Origin: Clostridia bacterium
GTDB lineage: Bacteria > Bacillota > Clostridia > UMGS1883
Reading direction: 5' to 3'
Assembly: GCA_017505525.1 (NCBI GenBank)
Contig: JAFVPB010000039.1
Span: 124,001-188,000 of the forward strand
DNA length: 64,000 bases
This document shows positions 7,275 to 16,336 of the stretch, in pieces. Numbering within the stretch: the first letter of the stretch is position 1; every line of letters starts with the position of its first letter. A program made the position numbers and the translations under genes. The notes under the pieces are model-generated. The model saw nothing but the letters and a program-made list of their open reading frames with translations, had not been told where the DNA came from and made no database searches.

Positions 7275-8561
7275 ATGAAAAAGATTTTAGCATTAATTAT
7301 GGCGTTTGTTATGTGCCTTGGAATAAGTGCTTTTGCATATTCCGTTGAAGATGCATACGAGGATGTTAAAGAAGAACATCCCGATTTTGTTGAAGCAATT
7401 GAGGGAGCGGGAGTTGATAAATCTCTTTTAATTGATTTTTTCACTGATGTTTGTGATTACATGCAGCAGATGCACAAAACCTCTAAAATAACGAAGAGTA
7501 ATTTTGAAAAAAAGGCAATCACTGCTCTCAGCCGCGTTTCGGCACAAAGCAAGTATTCCACGCTTCAGGATGCACTTTTAATATTATATCCCGAAGCAGT
7601 AGAGCAGGCAGCTACAAAGAACACAGTTCATAAAGATTTTGAACCGATTGTAGAAACTGTTAAGAAAATAGTTTTTGATAATAATATGCTTGGCTCGTCT
7701 TCAGGCGGAGATGGCGGCGGTGGTCTTGGTGGAGGATCATCTTCCGATAAAACAGAAACAAAAACAGAATTAGTAAAAATTAAAGTTCTTGAAGAAACTA
7801 TTGAAGCAGGAAGCGAATATCAACTACCCGAGTTTCTTATTGCATTAACAGAAGATGAGGAAGTTGAAGTAAGCGTTAAATGGAATACAACGGTTGATGT
7901 AAGTAAAGCAGGAACATATACGGCAGAGGGCGTTATAACGGTTCCAAGCGGATATATCCTTGCAAAGAATATGACGAATGCTGTAGTTTATACTATCAAG
8001 GTTACAGACAGCTACGTTGGAAAGATGGTATTTACAGATGTTCCTCTTGAACATTGGGCGTATGAGGCTGTTGGCTATCTTTCAGATAATATGATTATAA
8101 GCGGTTACCTTGACGGAACGTTTAAACCTAATAAGAATATTACACGTGCAGAATTTGCAAAAATTATAGTTTCAGCTATGAAAACTGTTGATTTCGAAGC
8201 AAAAGAAGAATTCAGTGATGTAAGCGAAGATGATTGGTTTGCGCCATATGTTGCTTCTGCTTTTAAGAACGGATATATCACGGGATATCCTGATGGATCG
8301 TTCCGCCCGAATGCTAATATTTCACGTGCAGACATTTGTGCAGTTATTTACAGATGCATAAAAAATACTGTATCAGAAAACAAGGCTGACACAGTATTTG
8401 TTGATGATTCAACTATTCCAAATTACGCTCGTGAGGGAGTTTATGCACTTGCAGGAAGTGGCATTGTAAACGGTATGGGAGATAACAAATTTGCACCTCT
8501 TGAAAATGCTACAAGAGCACAAGCTTCAAAGATAATTTATCTTGCATTATTCGAGAATTAA
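7275..8561 (+). CDS. Secreted SLH-domain surface protein
   Basis: This 428-residue exported protein has a signal peptide (residues 1-21, ending ISAFA), a helical segment to about 140, and a Gly/Ser-rich linker (141-157). An Ig-like beta domain follows (162-245, containing WNTTVDVSKAGTYTAEG), then three SLH domains from about 252 to the end (FTDVPLEHWAYEAV, YPDGSFRPNANISRAD). SLH domains bind pyruvylated secondary cell-wall polymer, so the protein is held on the cell surface. AGGAGG at 7262-7267 fixes the start at ATG 7275 rather than the in-frame ATG at 7254. Its last 15 bases overlap the convergent birA gene. Confidence 0.9.
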   Translation: MKKILALIMAFVMCLGISAFAYSVEDAYEDVKEEHPDFVEAIEGAGVDKSLLIDFFTDVCDYMQQMHKTSKITKSNFEKKAITALSRVSAQSKYSTLQDALLILYPEAVEQAATKNTVHKDFEPIVETVKKIVFDNNMLGSSSGGDGGGGLGGGSSSDKTETKTELVKIKVLEETIEAGSEYQLPEFLIALTEDEEVEVSVKWNTTVDVSKAGTYTAEGVITVPSGYILAKNMTNAVVYTIKVTDSYVGKMVFTDVPLEHWAYEAVGYLSDNMIISGYLDGTFKPNKNITRAEFAKIIVSAMKTVDFEAKEEFSDVSEDDWFAPYVASAFKNGYITGYPDGSFRPNANISRADICAVIYRCIKNTVSENKADTVFVDDSTIPNYAREGVYALAGSGIVNGMGDNKFAPLENATRAQASKIIYLALFEN

Positions 8562-9317
8562 GCTTACTTCTCCCGAATCAAGCTTTAAATTATCCCCGTT
8601 TTCAAGCTTAACATCAAGAAGGAAATCCTTATCAATACCCAGGACAAGGCATTTAATTTCTCTGTCGGGGTAAATAACATTTACCGTTTTGTTTGTGATA
8701 AGAGAACGGGAAACATATTCATCGTAAAAAAGCTTTTTAGTTAAATCCTTATAAAGAGAAGAAAAATTATTCAAAACCTCTGCGATAATCATTTCGCGGA
8801 GGTTTTTATTTTCATCTTTGTTAAATAAATAACCCGCTTTGTTTTTTATATCTTCAGGAAATCCGCCCGAGGGAGCACACACATTTATGCCGATGCCAAG
8901 AATACAACCTGTTATATTGTTTTCTGTATCAGTTATTGATTGGGCAAGTATTCCGCACACTTTTTTGTTATCAACGTAAATATCATTAACCCATTTGATT
9001 TTGGCTTCTTTTTGCGAAATTTTTTCAATGGCACGTGCAGTGCATACAGCAGAAAGGGGAGTGATAAGTAAAAAATCTTGTAATGAAAGCTGTGGCTTTA
9101 AAAGAATACTCATATATATTCCTGTTTTTTCGGGGGAAAAAAAGGTGTTTCCTTTTCTGCCCATTCCATTTGTTTGATGGTCCGAAATTAAAACGGTAAA
9201 TTCGCTTTCACCGTTTGCCAGTTCACGAAGAACAGTATTTGTTGAAGTTACGCTTTCTTTATATATTAAATTGTATTTCTTATCAATCAGATTGTTTTTA
9301 ATTAATTCAATATTCAT
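8547..9317 (-). CDS. birA: Biotin--protein ligase, catalytic domain only
   Basis: This 256-residue enzyme attaches biotin to carboxylase carrier domains through biotinyl-AMP. The family motifs are STNTVLREL, GMGRKGN (the GRGRxGR-type adenylate loop, here with Met) and KWVNDIYVDNKK with the catalytic lysine, followed by a small C-terminal SH3-like domain. There is no N-terminal winged helix, so it is a group I ligase without the repressor function of E. coli BirA. GGAGAA precedes the ATG. Its end overlaps the SLH gene by 15 bases. Confidence 0.9.
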   Translation of the reverse strand: MNIELIKNNLIDKKYNLIYKESVTSTNTVLRELANGESEFTVLISDHQTNGMGRKGNTFFSPEKTGIYMSILLKPQLSLQDFLLITPLSAVCTARAIEKISQKEAKIKWVNDIYVDNKKVCGILAQSITDTENNITGCILGIGINVCAPSGGFPEDIKNKAGYLFNKDENKNLREMIIAEVLNNFSSLYKDLTKKLFYDEYVSRSLITNKTVNVIYPDREIKCLVLGIDKDFLLDVKLENGDNLKLDSGEVSLILE

Positions 9318-9334
9318 ATTTTCTCCAAATAAAA

Positions 9335-9354
9335 CAGGGGCTATAAAGCCCCTG
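9335..9354 (-). terminator. Terminator between the 84-aa gene and birA
   Basis: An 8-bp stem, CAGGGGCT/AGCCCCTG, with a 4-base loop is followed on the minus strand by TTTTATTT. It lies 7 bases after the stop of the 84-codon gene. Confidence 0.65.
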
Positions 9355-9361
9355 AAATTAA

Positions 9362-9616
9362 TTATTTGTCTTCTACCTTACCGTAAAGGTTAAGTCTGAA
9401 AAGACGGCTTTCATCTTCTTCAAGTTCACACTCGATTGTAGCATGGCTGAGGTTACCGCCCTGGATTATGTTCATAAGACCGATAACGCGGCAGAATGAA
9501 GACATAAGGTTGATTTTGTCGCCGTCGCCTGTTGTCATCCAAACCTGGCCTTTGCAATTACCAAGCTCTTTAACAAAAGCTGAAACATCAAGATTATTAA
9601 TTTCGAAACTTCTCAT
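9362..9616 (-). CDS. Small conserved-looking protein, unknown function
   Basis: This 84-residue protein without signal peptide or membrane segment starts after a good AGGAGG site (ATAGGAGGTATTATTT then ATG). The composition is mixed alpha/beta with a central KINLMSSFCRVIGLMNII stretch and an acidic C-terminal part (ELEEDESRLF). Small proteins with this kind of outline are common in Clostridia, but I do not recognise a function. It has its own terminator and sits downstream of typA on the same strand. Confidence 0.7.
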   Translation of the reverse strand: MRSFEINNLDVSAFVKELGNCKGQVWMTTGDGDKINLMSSFCRVIGLMNIIQGGNLSHATIECELEEDESRLFRLNLYGKVEDK

Positions 9617-9707
9617 AAATAATACCTCCTATGATTTTATATATTTAGAATAATATTAAAGGTTAAAAATGTCAATACATATAATAAAATTTTAACTTAC
9701 TTTTAAC

Positions 9708-11543
9708 TTACTGCATCATTTTTTTTATTCTGTTTGCTTCCTTTGCGCGAAGGTCGGTATCCAGAATTCTTTTTCTTATTCTTAAGAAATTGGGAGTTAC
9801 CTCTAAAAGCTCGTCGTCGGCAAGGAATTCAAGTGATTCTTCAAGGCTTAAATTCTTCGGAGGAGTAAGACGAAGCGCTTCGTCGCTTCCTGCAGCACGC
9901 ATATTGGTTGCCTGCTTGCGCTTACACACGTTTACTACTATATCATCTGCGCGGCTGCATTCTCCAACAACCATTCCCTGGTAAACCTTTTCGCCGGGAC
10001 CGATAAAGAGCGTTCCACGGTCTTGCGAGTTAAACAGACCGTATGCAACGGATTCTCCTGTTTCGTAAGCTATGAGGCTTCCGCGTGAACGAATGCTGAA
10101 TTCACCCTGAATAAGAGGCTCGTAACGGTCGAAAACGTGGTTCATAATACCTGTGCCCTTGGTGGCTGTGAGAAGCTCTCCGCGGTAGCCGATAAGGCCA
10201 CGTGCGGGAATTAAGAATTCAAGCTTTGTGTAGCCTGTTGCTCCGGGAGCCATATTTGTAAGTGTACCTTTTCTTGTTCCAATACCTTCCATTACAACGC
10301 CCGTAAATTCATCGGGAACATCAATTGTAAGCATTTCGTAAGGCTCGCACATAATGCCGTCGATTTCCTTGTTGATTGTTTTAGGTTTACTTACCTGGAA
10401 TTCGTATCCCTCGCGGCGCATATTTTCAATCAGTACTGAAAGATGAAGCTCGCCACGACCTGAAACTATAAAGCTATCAGGAGAATCGGTTTCTTCAACT
10501 TTAAGTGCAATATTGCTTTCAAGCTCTTTAATAAGGCGGTCGCGTATATGGCGGCTTGTAACGTAGTCGCCGTCCTGCCCTGCAAAGGGACTGTTGTTTA
10601 CACTGAACGTCATACTTAAAACAGGCTCGTCAACAGGTGTGAAGGGAAGAGGCTCTACAATGCCCGAAGCACAGATTGTATCGCCTATATTGATTTTCTC
10701 TATTCCGCTGATTGCAACAATTTCTCCTGCTCCTGCTTCGTCGATTACTTCCTTGCTTAAATCCTTATAGCAGAAAAGCTTTGAAACGCGGCTATTGTAA
10801 GAATTTTCGCCCTCACGGCTTACTGTTATGGGCATATTTGTTTTTACAACTCCACGATTAATTCTGCCAACAGCAATTCTACCTGTGAAAGTATCGTAAT
10901 CTATATTTGAAACAAGCATCTGGAATTCACCATCAACAGTGTTTTTAGGTGCAGGAATATGTGAAAGAATTATATCGAAAAGCACCTTTAAATCGTCGGG
11001 ATGTTTATCGGGCGAAAGACTTGCCCAACCATCACGCCCCGAAACATATACAACGGGTGAATCGAGCTGTTCCTCTGTTGCATCGAGATCAATGAAAAGC
11101 TCTAAAAGCTCGTCGGTTACTTCGTATGGGCGGGCATTAGGTCTGTCGGCTTTGTTAACAACCATAATGATGGATAAGTTAAGCTCGAGAGCTTTTTTAA
11201 GAACAAATCTTGTTTGAGGCATACATCCTTCAAAAGCATCAACGAGAAGAAGAACACCATCGGCCATTTTAAGTCCGCGTTCAACCTCGCCACCAAAATC
11301 AGCGTGCCCCGGAGTGTCGATAATATTAATTTTAACGCCCTCGTATACAAGGCTTGTGTTTTTTGCAAGAATTGTAATTCCGCGCTCACGTTCTATGTCG
11401 TTAGAGTCCATCACGCGCTCTTCGACCTGTGCGTTTTCTCTGAATACACCACTCTGGCGCAAAAGTGAATCAACAAGCGTTGTTTTGCCATGGTCAACGT
11501 GAGCGATTATTGCAATGTTTCTTATGTTTTCAGGTTTTATCAT
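9708..11543 (-). CDS. typA: Ribosome-associated translational GTPase TypA/BipA
   Basis: This 611-residue GTPase of the EF-G family binds the ribosome and aids 50S assembly and growth under stress or cold. The G-domain motifs are [10 protein letters not shown] (G1), [11 protein letters not shown] (G3) and NKADRP (G4). EF-G-like domains II, III and V and the TypA-specific C-terminal domain follow. The length is typical (about 605-615). AAAGGATG precedes the ATG. The HD-domain gene ends 19 bases upstream on the same strand, so the two are likely co-transcribed. Confidence 0.97.
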   Translation of the reverse strand: MIKPENIRNIAIIAHVDHGKTTLVDSLLRQSGVFRENAQVEERVMDSNDIERERGITILAKNTSLVYEGVKINIIDTPGHADFGGEVERGLKMADGVLLLVDAFEGCMPQTRFVLKKALELNLSIIMVVNKADRPNARPYEVTDELLELFIDLDATEEQLDSPVVYVSGRDGWASLSPDKHPDDLKVLFDIILSHIPAPKNTVDGEFQMLVSNIDYDTFTGRIAVGRINRGVVKTNMPITVSREGENSYNSRVSKLFCYKDLSKEVIDEAGAGEIVAISGIEKINIGDTICASGIVEPLPFTPVDEPVLSMTFSVNNSPFAGQDGDYVTSRHIRDRLIKELESNIALKVEETDSPDSFIVSGRGELHLSVLIENMRREGYEFQVSKPKTINKEIDGIMCEPYEMLTIDVPDEFTGVVMEGIGTRKGTLTNMAPGATGYTKLEFLIPARGLIGYRGELLTATKGTGIMNHVFDRYEPLIQGEFSIRSRGSLIAYETGESVAYGLFNSQDRGTLFIGPGEKVYQGMVVGECSRADDIVVNVCKRKQATNMRAAGSDEALRLTPPKNLSLEESLEFLADDELLEVTPNFLRIRKRILDTDLRAKEANRIKKMMQ

Positions 11544-11562
11544 TGTATGAACATCCTTTCAA

Positions 11563-12144
11563 TTATGCCTTTGTATGTTTTTCTGTTACAAATGTGCTCC
11601 ATGTATCGGCATACTGTAAAAGTAAAAGAAGAGGAGTTTCTTTTGTTGCAACAGATTTATTATCGTCTACATACTGTCCGTCGTGATACATAACTGCCTG
11701 AACTTCACTTTCCGAAAGCTTTATATGCGGAAGCGCAAGATAAAGGCTGCGAAGCGGAACGCTTAGGTAAACTAAGTTATCGTTCATTCTGTAGGGAACT
11801 GAGGGACCAAAGCCGTACTGCTTCTGACGGGCAGTTGGCTCGTTGGGAATATACTGCGGAACGCCCGGCATTCCAGCCTTTCCAAGGTCATGGATAAGGG
11901 CGCAAATAATACAGCTTTCCTCGCTGATTTCAGGAGCAAGTGCTCCGCGAAGACGCAGCATTGTTTCAGCAACGTTCACGCTATGCTCTAAAAGTCCCAT
12001 TTTGCGGCACAGATGAAAGCGTGTGCTTGCAGGACTGTTTAAATAATCTGTTTGATTTTCCATAAAATCAATAAGCTTTAAAAATTCCTCTTTGCGGTCT
12101 ATTACTTTTGATTTAAGCAGTTCGTATCTTTCTGTAACAGTCAT
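11563..12144 (-). CDS. HD-domain protein, probable metal-dependent phosphohydrolase
   Basis: This 193-residue protein contains an HD-type motif set: a leading His in GLLEHSVNVAETML and the His-Asp pair in CALIHDLGKAG, as in metal-dependent phosphohydrolases acting on nucleotides. A later YHDGQYVDDN segment may supply another ligand. There is no membrane segment or second domain. It is the first gene of a probable HD-typA pair. The substrate is unknown. Confidence 0.75.
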   Translation of the reverse strand: MTVTERYELLKSKVIDRKEEFLKLIDFMENQTDYLNSPASTRFHLCRKMGLLEHSVNVAETMLRLRGALAPEISEESCIICALIHDLGKAGMPGVPQYIPNEPTARQKQYGFGPSVPYRMNDNLVYLSVPLRSLYLALPHIKLSESEVQAVMYHDGQYVDDNKSVATKETPLLLLLQYADTWSTFVTEKHTKA

Positions 12145-12214
12145 AAATATTCTCCTTAAAAATCATTTCATTTTATTATATAATAAATGGTGCGTTTTTT
12201 CAACAGTTTTTTTC

Positions 12215-12243
12215 TTGACAAGGCGAATACTGATTGATATAAT
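12215..12243 (+). promoter_or_regulatory. Consensus sigma-A promoter of yitT
   Basis: TTGACA (12215-12220), 17-base spacer, TATAAT (12238-12243), both hexamers perfect, 33 bases before the ATG. Confidence 0.85.
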
Positions 12244-12276
12244 TCATATCGGTAGAATACGTAATGGAGGATATAT

Positions 12277-13131
12277 ATGGTAAGTTCACTTGAAAAATCA
12301 AAAGTAAAATCAATTATTGCTATCATTTTCGGCACATTTATTACGGCTATGGGAATAGAACTGTTTTTGCTTCCCAATAAAATTGTAGGTGGAGGAGTTT
12401 CGGGTTTATCCACGATTTTGTATCACACAATGAAAATCCCCTCTTCAGTATCATTTGCCGTGATAAACATTGTGCTTTTATTAATCGGTTTTAAACTGCT
12501 TGGATGGAAATTTGTTTTAAAAACTATACTTGGTGTTGGCGCATTATCAGTATTTATGGAAATTCTTTCGTATCTTCCAAGTGCAACCGATAATCTTTTT
12601 CTTGCAACGTGCTTTGGCTCTATCCTTTATGGTGCAGGAATTGGTATCACACTTGTGTTTAATGCTTCAACAGGTGGCACCGATATTTTAGGACGGCTGA
12701 TACAAATAAAGTTTCCGCATTTCCCGATAGGGAAAATACTTCTTATGGTTGACGGTGTGATTATTGCTATTTCATTTTGTATGTTTGGAAAAATTGACCT
12801 TACGCTTTTCGGCATAATTTCACTTGCAATTATAAGCTTTACTATTGACTACATAATTAAGGCTTTAAATATTTCAAAGCTTGCATTCATTATAAGCGAA
12901 AAAGGCGAAGAGATAACAAGGCTTCTTATTTCAACCTCTCCGCGCGGAGTAACAATGGTTAATGTTAAGGGCGGCTACACTATGGAAGACAAAAAAATGC
13001 TTGTATGCGCCCTTAAAAACAGTGAAATTCCTGAATTTCAGCGCAAAATTAAAGAGGTGGATAATGAGGCATTCGTAATATACAGTGAATCTCAGCAAAT
13101 AGTAGGAAACGGATTCTACGTATATAAATAA
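12277..13131 (+). CDS. YitT-family membrane protein
   Basis: This 284-residue protein has five or six N-terminal membrane segments (DUF161 region, with LLPNKIVGGGVSGL) and a C-terminal soluble DUF2179 domain from about residue 200 (PRGVTMVNVKGGYTMEDKK, IPEFQRKIKEVDNEAFV). This is the standard architecture and length of YitT/YebE-type proteins in Firmicutes, whose role is not well established. GGAGG lies about 10 bases before the ATG. Its last codons recur almost unchanged at 14161-14232, fused to another start. Confidence 0.9.
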   Translation: MVSSLEKSKVKSIIAIIFGTFITAMGIELFLLPNKIVGGGVSGLSTILYHTMKIPSSVSFAVINIVLLLIGFKLLGWKFVLKTILGVGALSVFMEILSYLPSATDNLFLATCFGSILYGAGIGITLVFNASTGGTDILGRLIQIKFPHFPIGKILLMVDGVIIAISFCMFGKIDLTLFGIISLAIISFTIDYIIKALNISKLAFIISEKGEEITRLLISTSPRGVTMVNVKGGYTMEDKKMLVCALKNSEIPEFQRKIKEVDNEAFVIYSESQQIVGNGFYVYK

Positions 13132-13134
13132 AAG
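13060..13134 (+). repeat. Direct repeat, copy 1: 3' end of yitT
   Basis: About 75 bases match 14161-14234; the last 53 shared bases are identical and the first 21 hold five mismatches. Here they form the end of the intact gene. The copies bracket about 1.03 kb. Confidence 0.92.
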
Positions 13135-13275
13135 GAGACAGAGGGAGACAATAGAACCGTCCCTCTTTCTTCTCGTGAAATTGCCAGAGCAAAGTATGGA
13201 TTTTCCATATCTGGAAGCATAAATTACCCTGATGTTCTAGAGGGGGGGATGTGGAAAATATTTATTCCAAAATAA
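13132..13275 (+). other. Open remnant with REP-like hairpin after yitT
   Basis: Directly after the yitT stop the same frame stays open to TAA at 13275, with the readable segment LSSREIARAKYGFS but no start codon. GAGGGA (13141-13146) can pair with TCCCTC (13160-13165), and the AATAGAACCGTCCCTC string resembles short repeats found around REP-associated transposases in Clostridia. It is probably debris of a mobile or repeat insertion. Confidence 0.35.
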
Positions 13276-13298
13276 GAGGTGAGGTGTAAGGATGTTTT

Positions 13299-13823
13299 AT
13301 GAGGGTTAACAAATTATTTAGAACTTTTAAACTAACAATGTTTATAACTGTTATATCTGTTTTTATTTTATTTGTAACATTTATATTCCCAGTAAAATTT
13401 TGCATGAAATCATATCCTAAAAATACTGATGAAGAGTTTTACGTGATTCGTTATGACGGCATGAAAAATTGGTGGATTTTAACTGGAGATGCAGAGGGAT
13501 TAGATGATTGGAATACTATTTCAGAAATACCTGTTGAAATAAAAGGTGAGGATTTTACAAAAATAATATCTAGCGATCTTTATCTAAGAGATGTGCCAAC
13601 ATATTTTATTCTCTGGGGGAAGGCTGAAATTGAAACAGAATACGATGCGGAATACGATATAACTCTTAAACAATATATTGTAAATTGTACAGATTGGGAT
13701 ATATTAGAGAAAATAGCTAGTCGGAATAAATTTAGAATGAATTTTAGCGACAAATATTTAAATATCTATGATTATAAATGGTTTGATGATTTTCGCAAAT
13801 TGTTTTGGGAATATGAAGAATGA
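13299..13823 (+). CDS. Hypothetical single-pass membrane-anchored protein
   Basis: This 174-residue protein has one N-terminal hydrophobic segment (about residues 13-33), followed by an outward-facing domain rich in aromatic and acidic residues (WWILTGDAEGLDDW, EIETEYDAEYDI). I do not recognise a family. The ribosome binding site AAGGATG lies close upstream. It is the only full gene between the two copies of the yitT 3' end, so it is probably imported cargo. Confidence 0.6.
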   Translation: MRVNKLFRTFKLTMFITVISVFILFVTFIFPVKFCMKSYPKNTDEEFYVIRYDGMKNWWILTGDAEGLDDWNTISEIPVEIKGEDFTKIISSDLYLRDVPTYFILWGKAEIETEYDAEYDITLKQYIVNCTDWDILEKIASRNKFRMNFSDKYLNIYDYKWFDDFRKLFWEYEE

Positions 13824-13856
13824 AGATTCATTTTGACACAGTTTGACGGAGCCAAT

Positions 13857-13962
13857 TGGGGACGTACATTTTTTGTCAACTTTTTCTCTGTGAATGATTA
13901 GTGCACGTCCTCAAAAGTAAATAATGATAATTAAACGGCGTGCCGAGGTCGTCACGCCCTAC
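13857..13962. repeat. Two REP-like inverted repeats
   Basis: TGGGGACGT (13857-13865) opposes ACGTCCTCA (13905-13913). A second hairpin, GGCGTG (13937-13942) with CACGCC (13953-13958), is followed by CCCTAC. The second resembles the CCCTACA-ended hairpins in the gaps at 49565-54936. Confidence 0.6.
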
Positions 13963-13975
13963 TAAAAAAGCGGAT

Positions 13976-14044
13976 AGGGTAGTTCTGCTGCGTGAGTTCT
14001 CTGCAAAAAGAGATTAAAACCACGCTATAGAACTACCCTTTTTT
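13976..14044 (+). terminator. Long nested hairpin ending in a T-run; terminator or attenuator
   Basis: The outer arms AGGGTAGTTCT (13976-13986) and AGAACTACCCT (14029-14039) enclose GCGTG/CACGC and an inner TCTCT/AGAGA stem, followed by TTTTTT. It lies about 33 bases before the broken mini-gene at 14077, whose ribosome binding site GAAAGGAGC follows it. It may attenuate that unit or end the 13299 transcript. Confidence 0.65.
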
Positions 14045-14076
14045 GCTGTTTAAAAAATAACGAAAGGAGCAAAAGC

Positions 14077-14232
14077 ATGTTTTCCTTCTTAAAAAAATAA
14101 AAATACAGATATATATTGATGTTAATTCTGCTCTTTTTCTGCGGCAGTATTGCTTTTGCAGATTACGATGCATTTGTAATTTACAGTGAATCTCAGCAAA
14201 TAGTAGGAAACGGATTCTACGTATATAAATAA
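14077..14232 (+). pseudogene. Chimeric mini-gene: signal-peptide-like start joined to the YitT C-terminus, with an in-frame stop
   Basis: A good ribosome binding site precedes ATG 14077, which encodes MFSFLKK and then TAA in an A-rich run. The same frame resumes with KYRYILMLILLFFCGSIAFA, a convincing signal peptide, and runs straight into the YitT C-terminal residues DYDAFVIYSESQQIVG to a stop at 14232. ATG 14119 could give a 37-residue product without the broken part. It looks like the 5' end of an exported-protein gene fused to a captured yitT tail and later broken by one nonsense codon. Confidence 0.6.
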
Positions 14233-14234
14233 AA
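14161..14234 (+). repeat. Direct repeat, copy 2: 3' end of yitT
   Basis: This is the downstream partner of 13060-13134. It stays in frame with the preceding signal-peptide-like sequence and ends 70 bases before sigK. Confidence 0.92.
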
Positions 14235-14258
14235 AAGTACAGGCACAAAAAAACACTT

Positions 14259-14294
14259 TCGGAATATACTGTTGTATATAAGTTATTCCGGAGG
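14259..14294 (+). promoter_or_regulatory. Hairpin abutting the sigK ribosome binding site
   Basis: CGGAATA near 14259 can pair with TATTCCG (14284-14290), with an inner TATAC/GTATA stem. The 3' arm overlaps the first base of GGAGG (14290-14294), which could limit access of ribosomes to sigK. Confidence 0.4.
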
Positions 14295-14302
14295 TGTTTT
14301 TC

Positions 14303-14968
14303 TTGCTTGAACGTATTTTCAAAAGAGTTTTCGGAATGGGAAGTATTGGCCTGATTTCGAGTGGAAGCTTTCCAAAACCTCTTACAGAAGAAGAGGAAAC
14401 ACGATATTTAGAAAGGTTTAAAGCAGGGGATGAGGATGCTAGAAATATACTTATAGAACATAATTTAAGGCTTGTAGCCCATATAGTTAAAAAGTACAAC
14501 GAAGCAGGAGAGAATGATGATTTGATTTCAATTGGAACAATCGGTCTTATAAAAGGAATATCCTCGTTTAAATCCGATAAAAAAACAAAGCTTGCAACAT
14601 ATGTGGCAAGATGCGTGGAAAATGAGATACTGATGTCGCTTCGCCACGAAAAGAAGTTTTCAAATCAGGTTTCGCTTAACGAGCCTATAGGACTTGACGG
14701 AGAAGGAAATGAAGTTTCGCTTATAGATGTTTTGCAAAGTGAAAATGAGGATATCTGCGAGCGCCTTGATAAAGAAAGTATGATACTTGTGCTTTATAAA
14801 AGGCTGAAAACAAAACTTGGTATCCGTGAAAGAGAAATAATAAAAATGCGTTACGGATTAGTTGACTCAGAGCCACTTACTCAACGCGAGGTTGCAAAAA
14901 CGCTTGGAATAAGCAGGTCATACGTTTCAAGAATCGAGAAAAAGGCGCTCGCAAAACTTCAGGGATAA
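14303..14968 (+). CDS. sigK: Sporulation sigma factor K
   Basis: This 221-residue sigma-70 factor has region 2 (HNLRLVAHIVKKY, DLISIGTIGLIKGI, KLATYVARCVENEILM) and region 4 (REREIIKMRYGL, TQREVAKTLGISRSYVSRIEKKAL) with sporulation SigE/SigK-type sequence. The short N-terminal extension before PKPLTEEEE is the pro-sequence typical of SigK. It should direct mother-cell gene expression late in sporulation. The gene is continuous, with no skin-type prophage break. TTG 14303 is chosen because GGAGG (14290-14294) is 8 bases away; the in-frame GTG at 14294 overlaps the ribosome binding site and cannot use it. It converges on enolase with a gap of 9 bases. Confidence 0.92.
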   Translation: MLERIFKRVFGMGSIGLISSGSFPKPLTEEEETRYLERFKAGDEDARNILIEHNLRLVAHIVKKYNEAGENDDLISIGTIGLIKGISSFKSDKKTKLATYVARCVENEILMSLRHEKKFSNQVSLNEPIGLDGEGNEVSLIDVLQSENEDICERLDKESMILVLYKRLKTKLGIREREIIKMRYGLVDSEPLTQREVAKTLGISRSYVSRIEKKALAKLQG

Positions 14969-14977
14969 TATAGAAAT

Positions 14978-16323
<1,346 letters not shown>

Positions 16324-16336
16324 ATGCTTCGTTTAA

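Noticed and set aside
13132-13275. Real gene downstream of yitT
   Set aside because: The frame is open for about 47 codons but has no start codon or ribosome binding site; it reads as the remains of an insertion.
14303-14968. Split sigK or skin-type prophage
   Set aside because: The reading frame is continuous through regions 2 and 4, and no recombinase is nearby.
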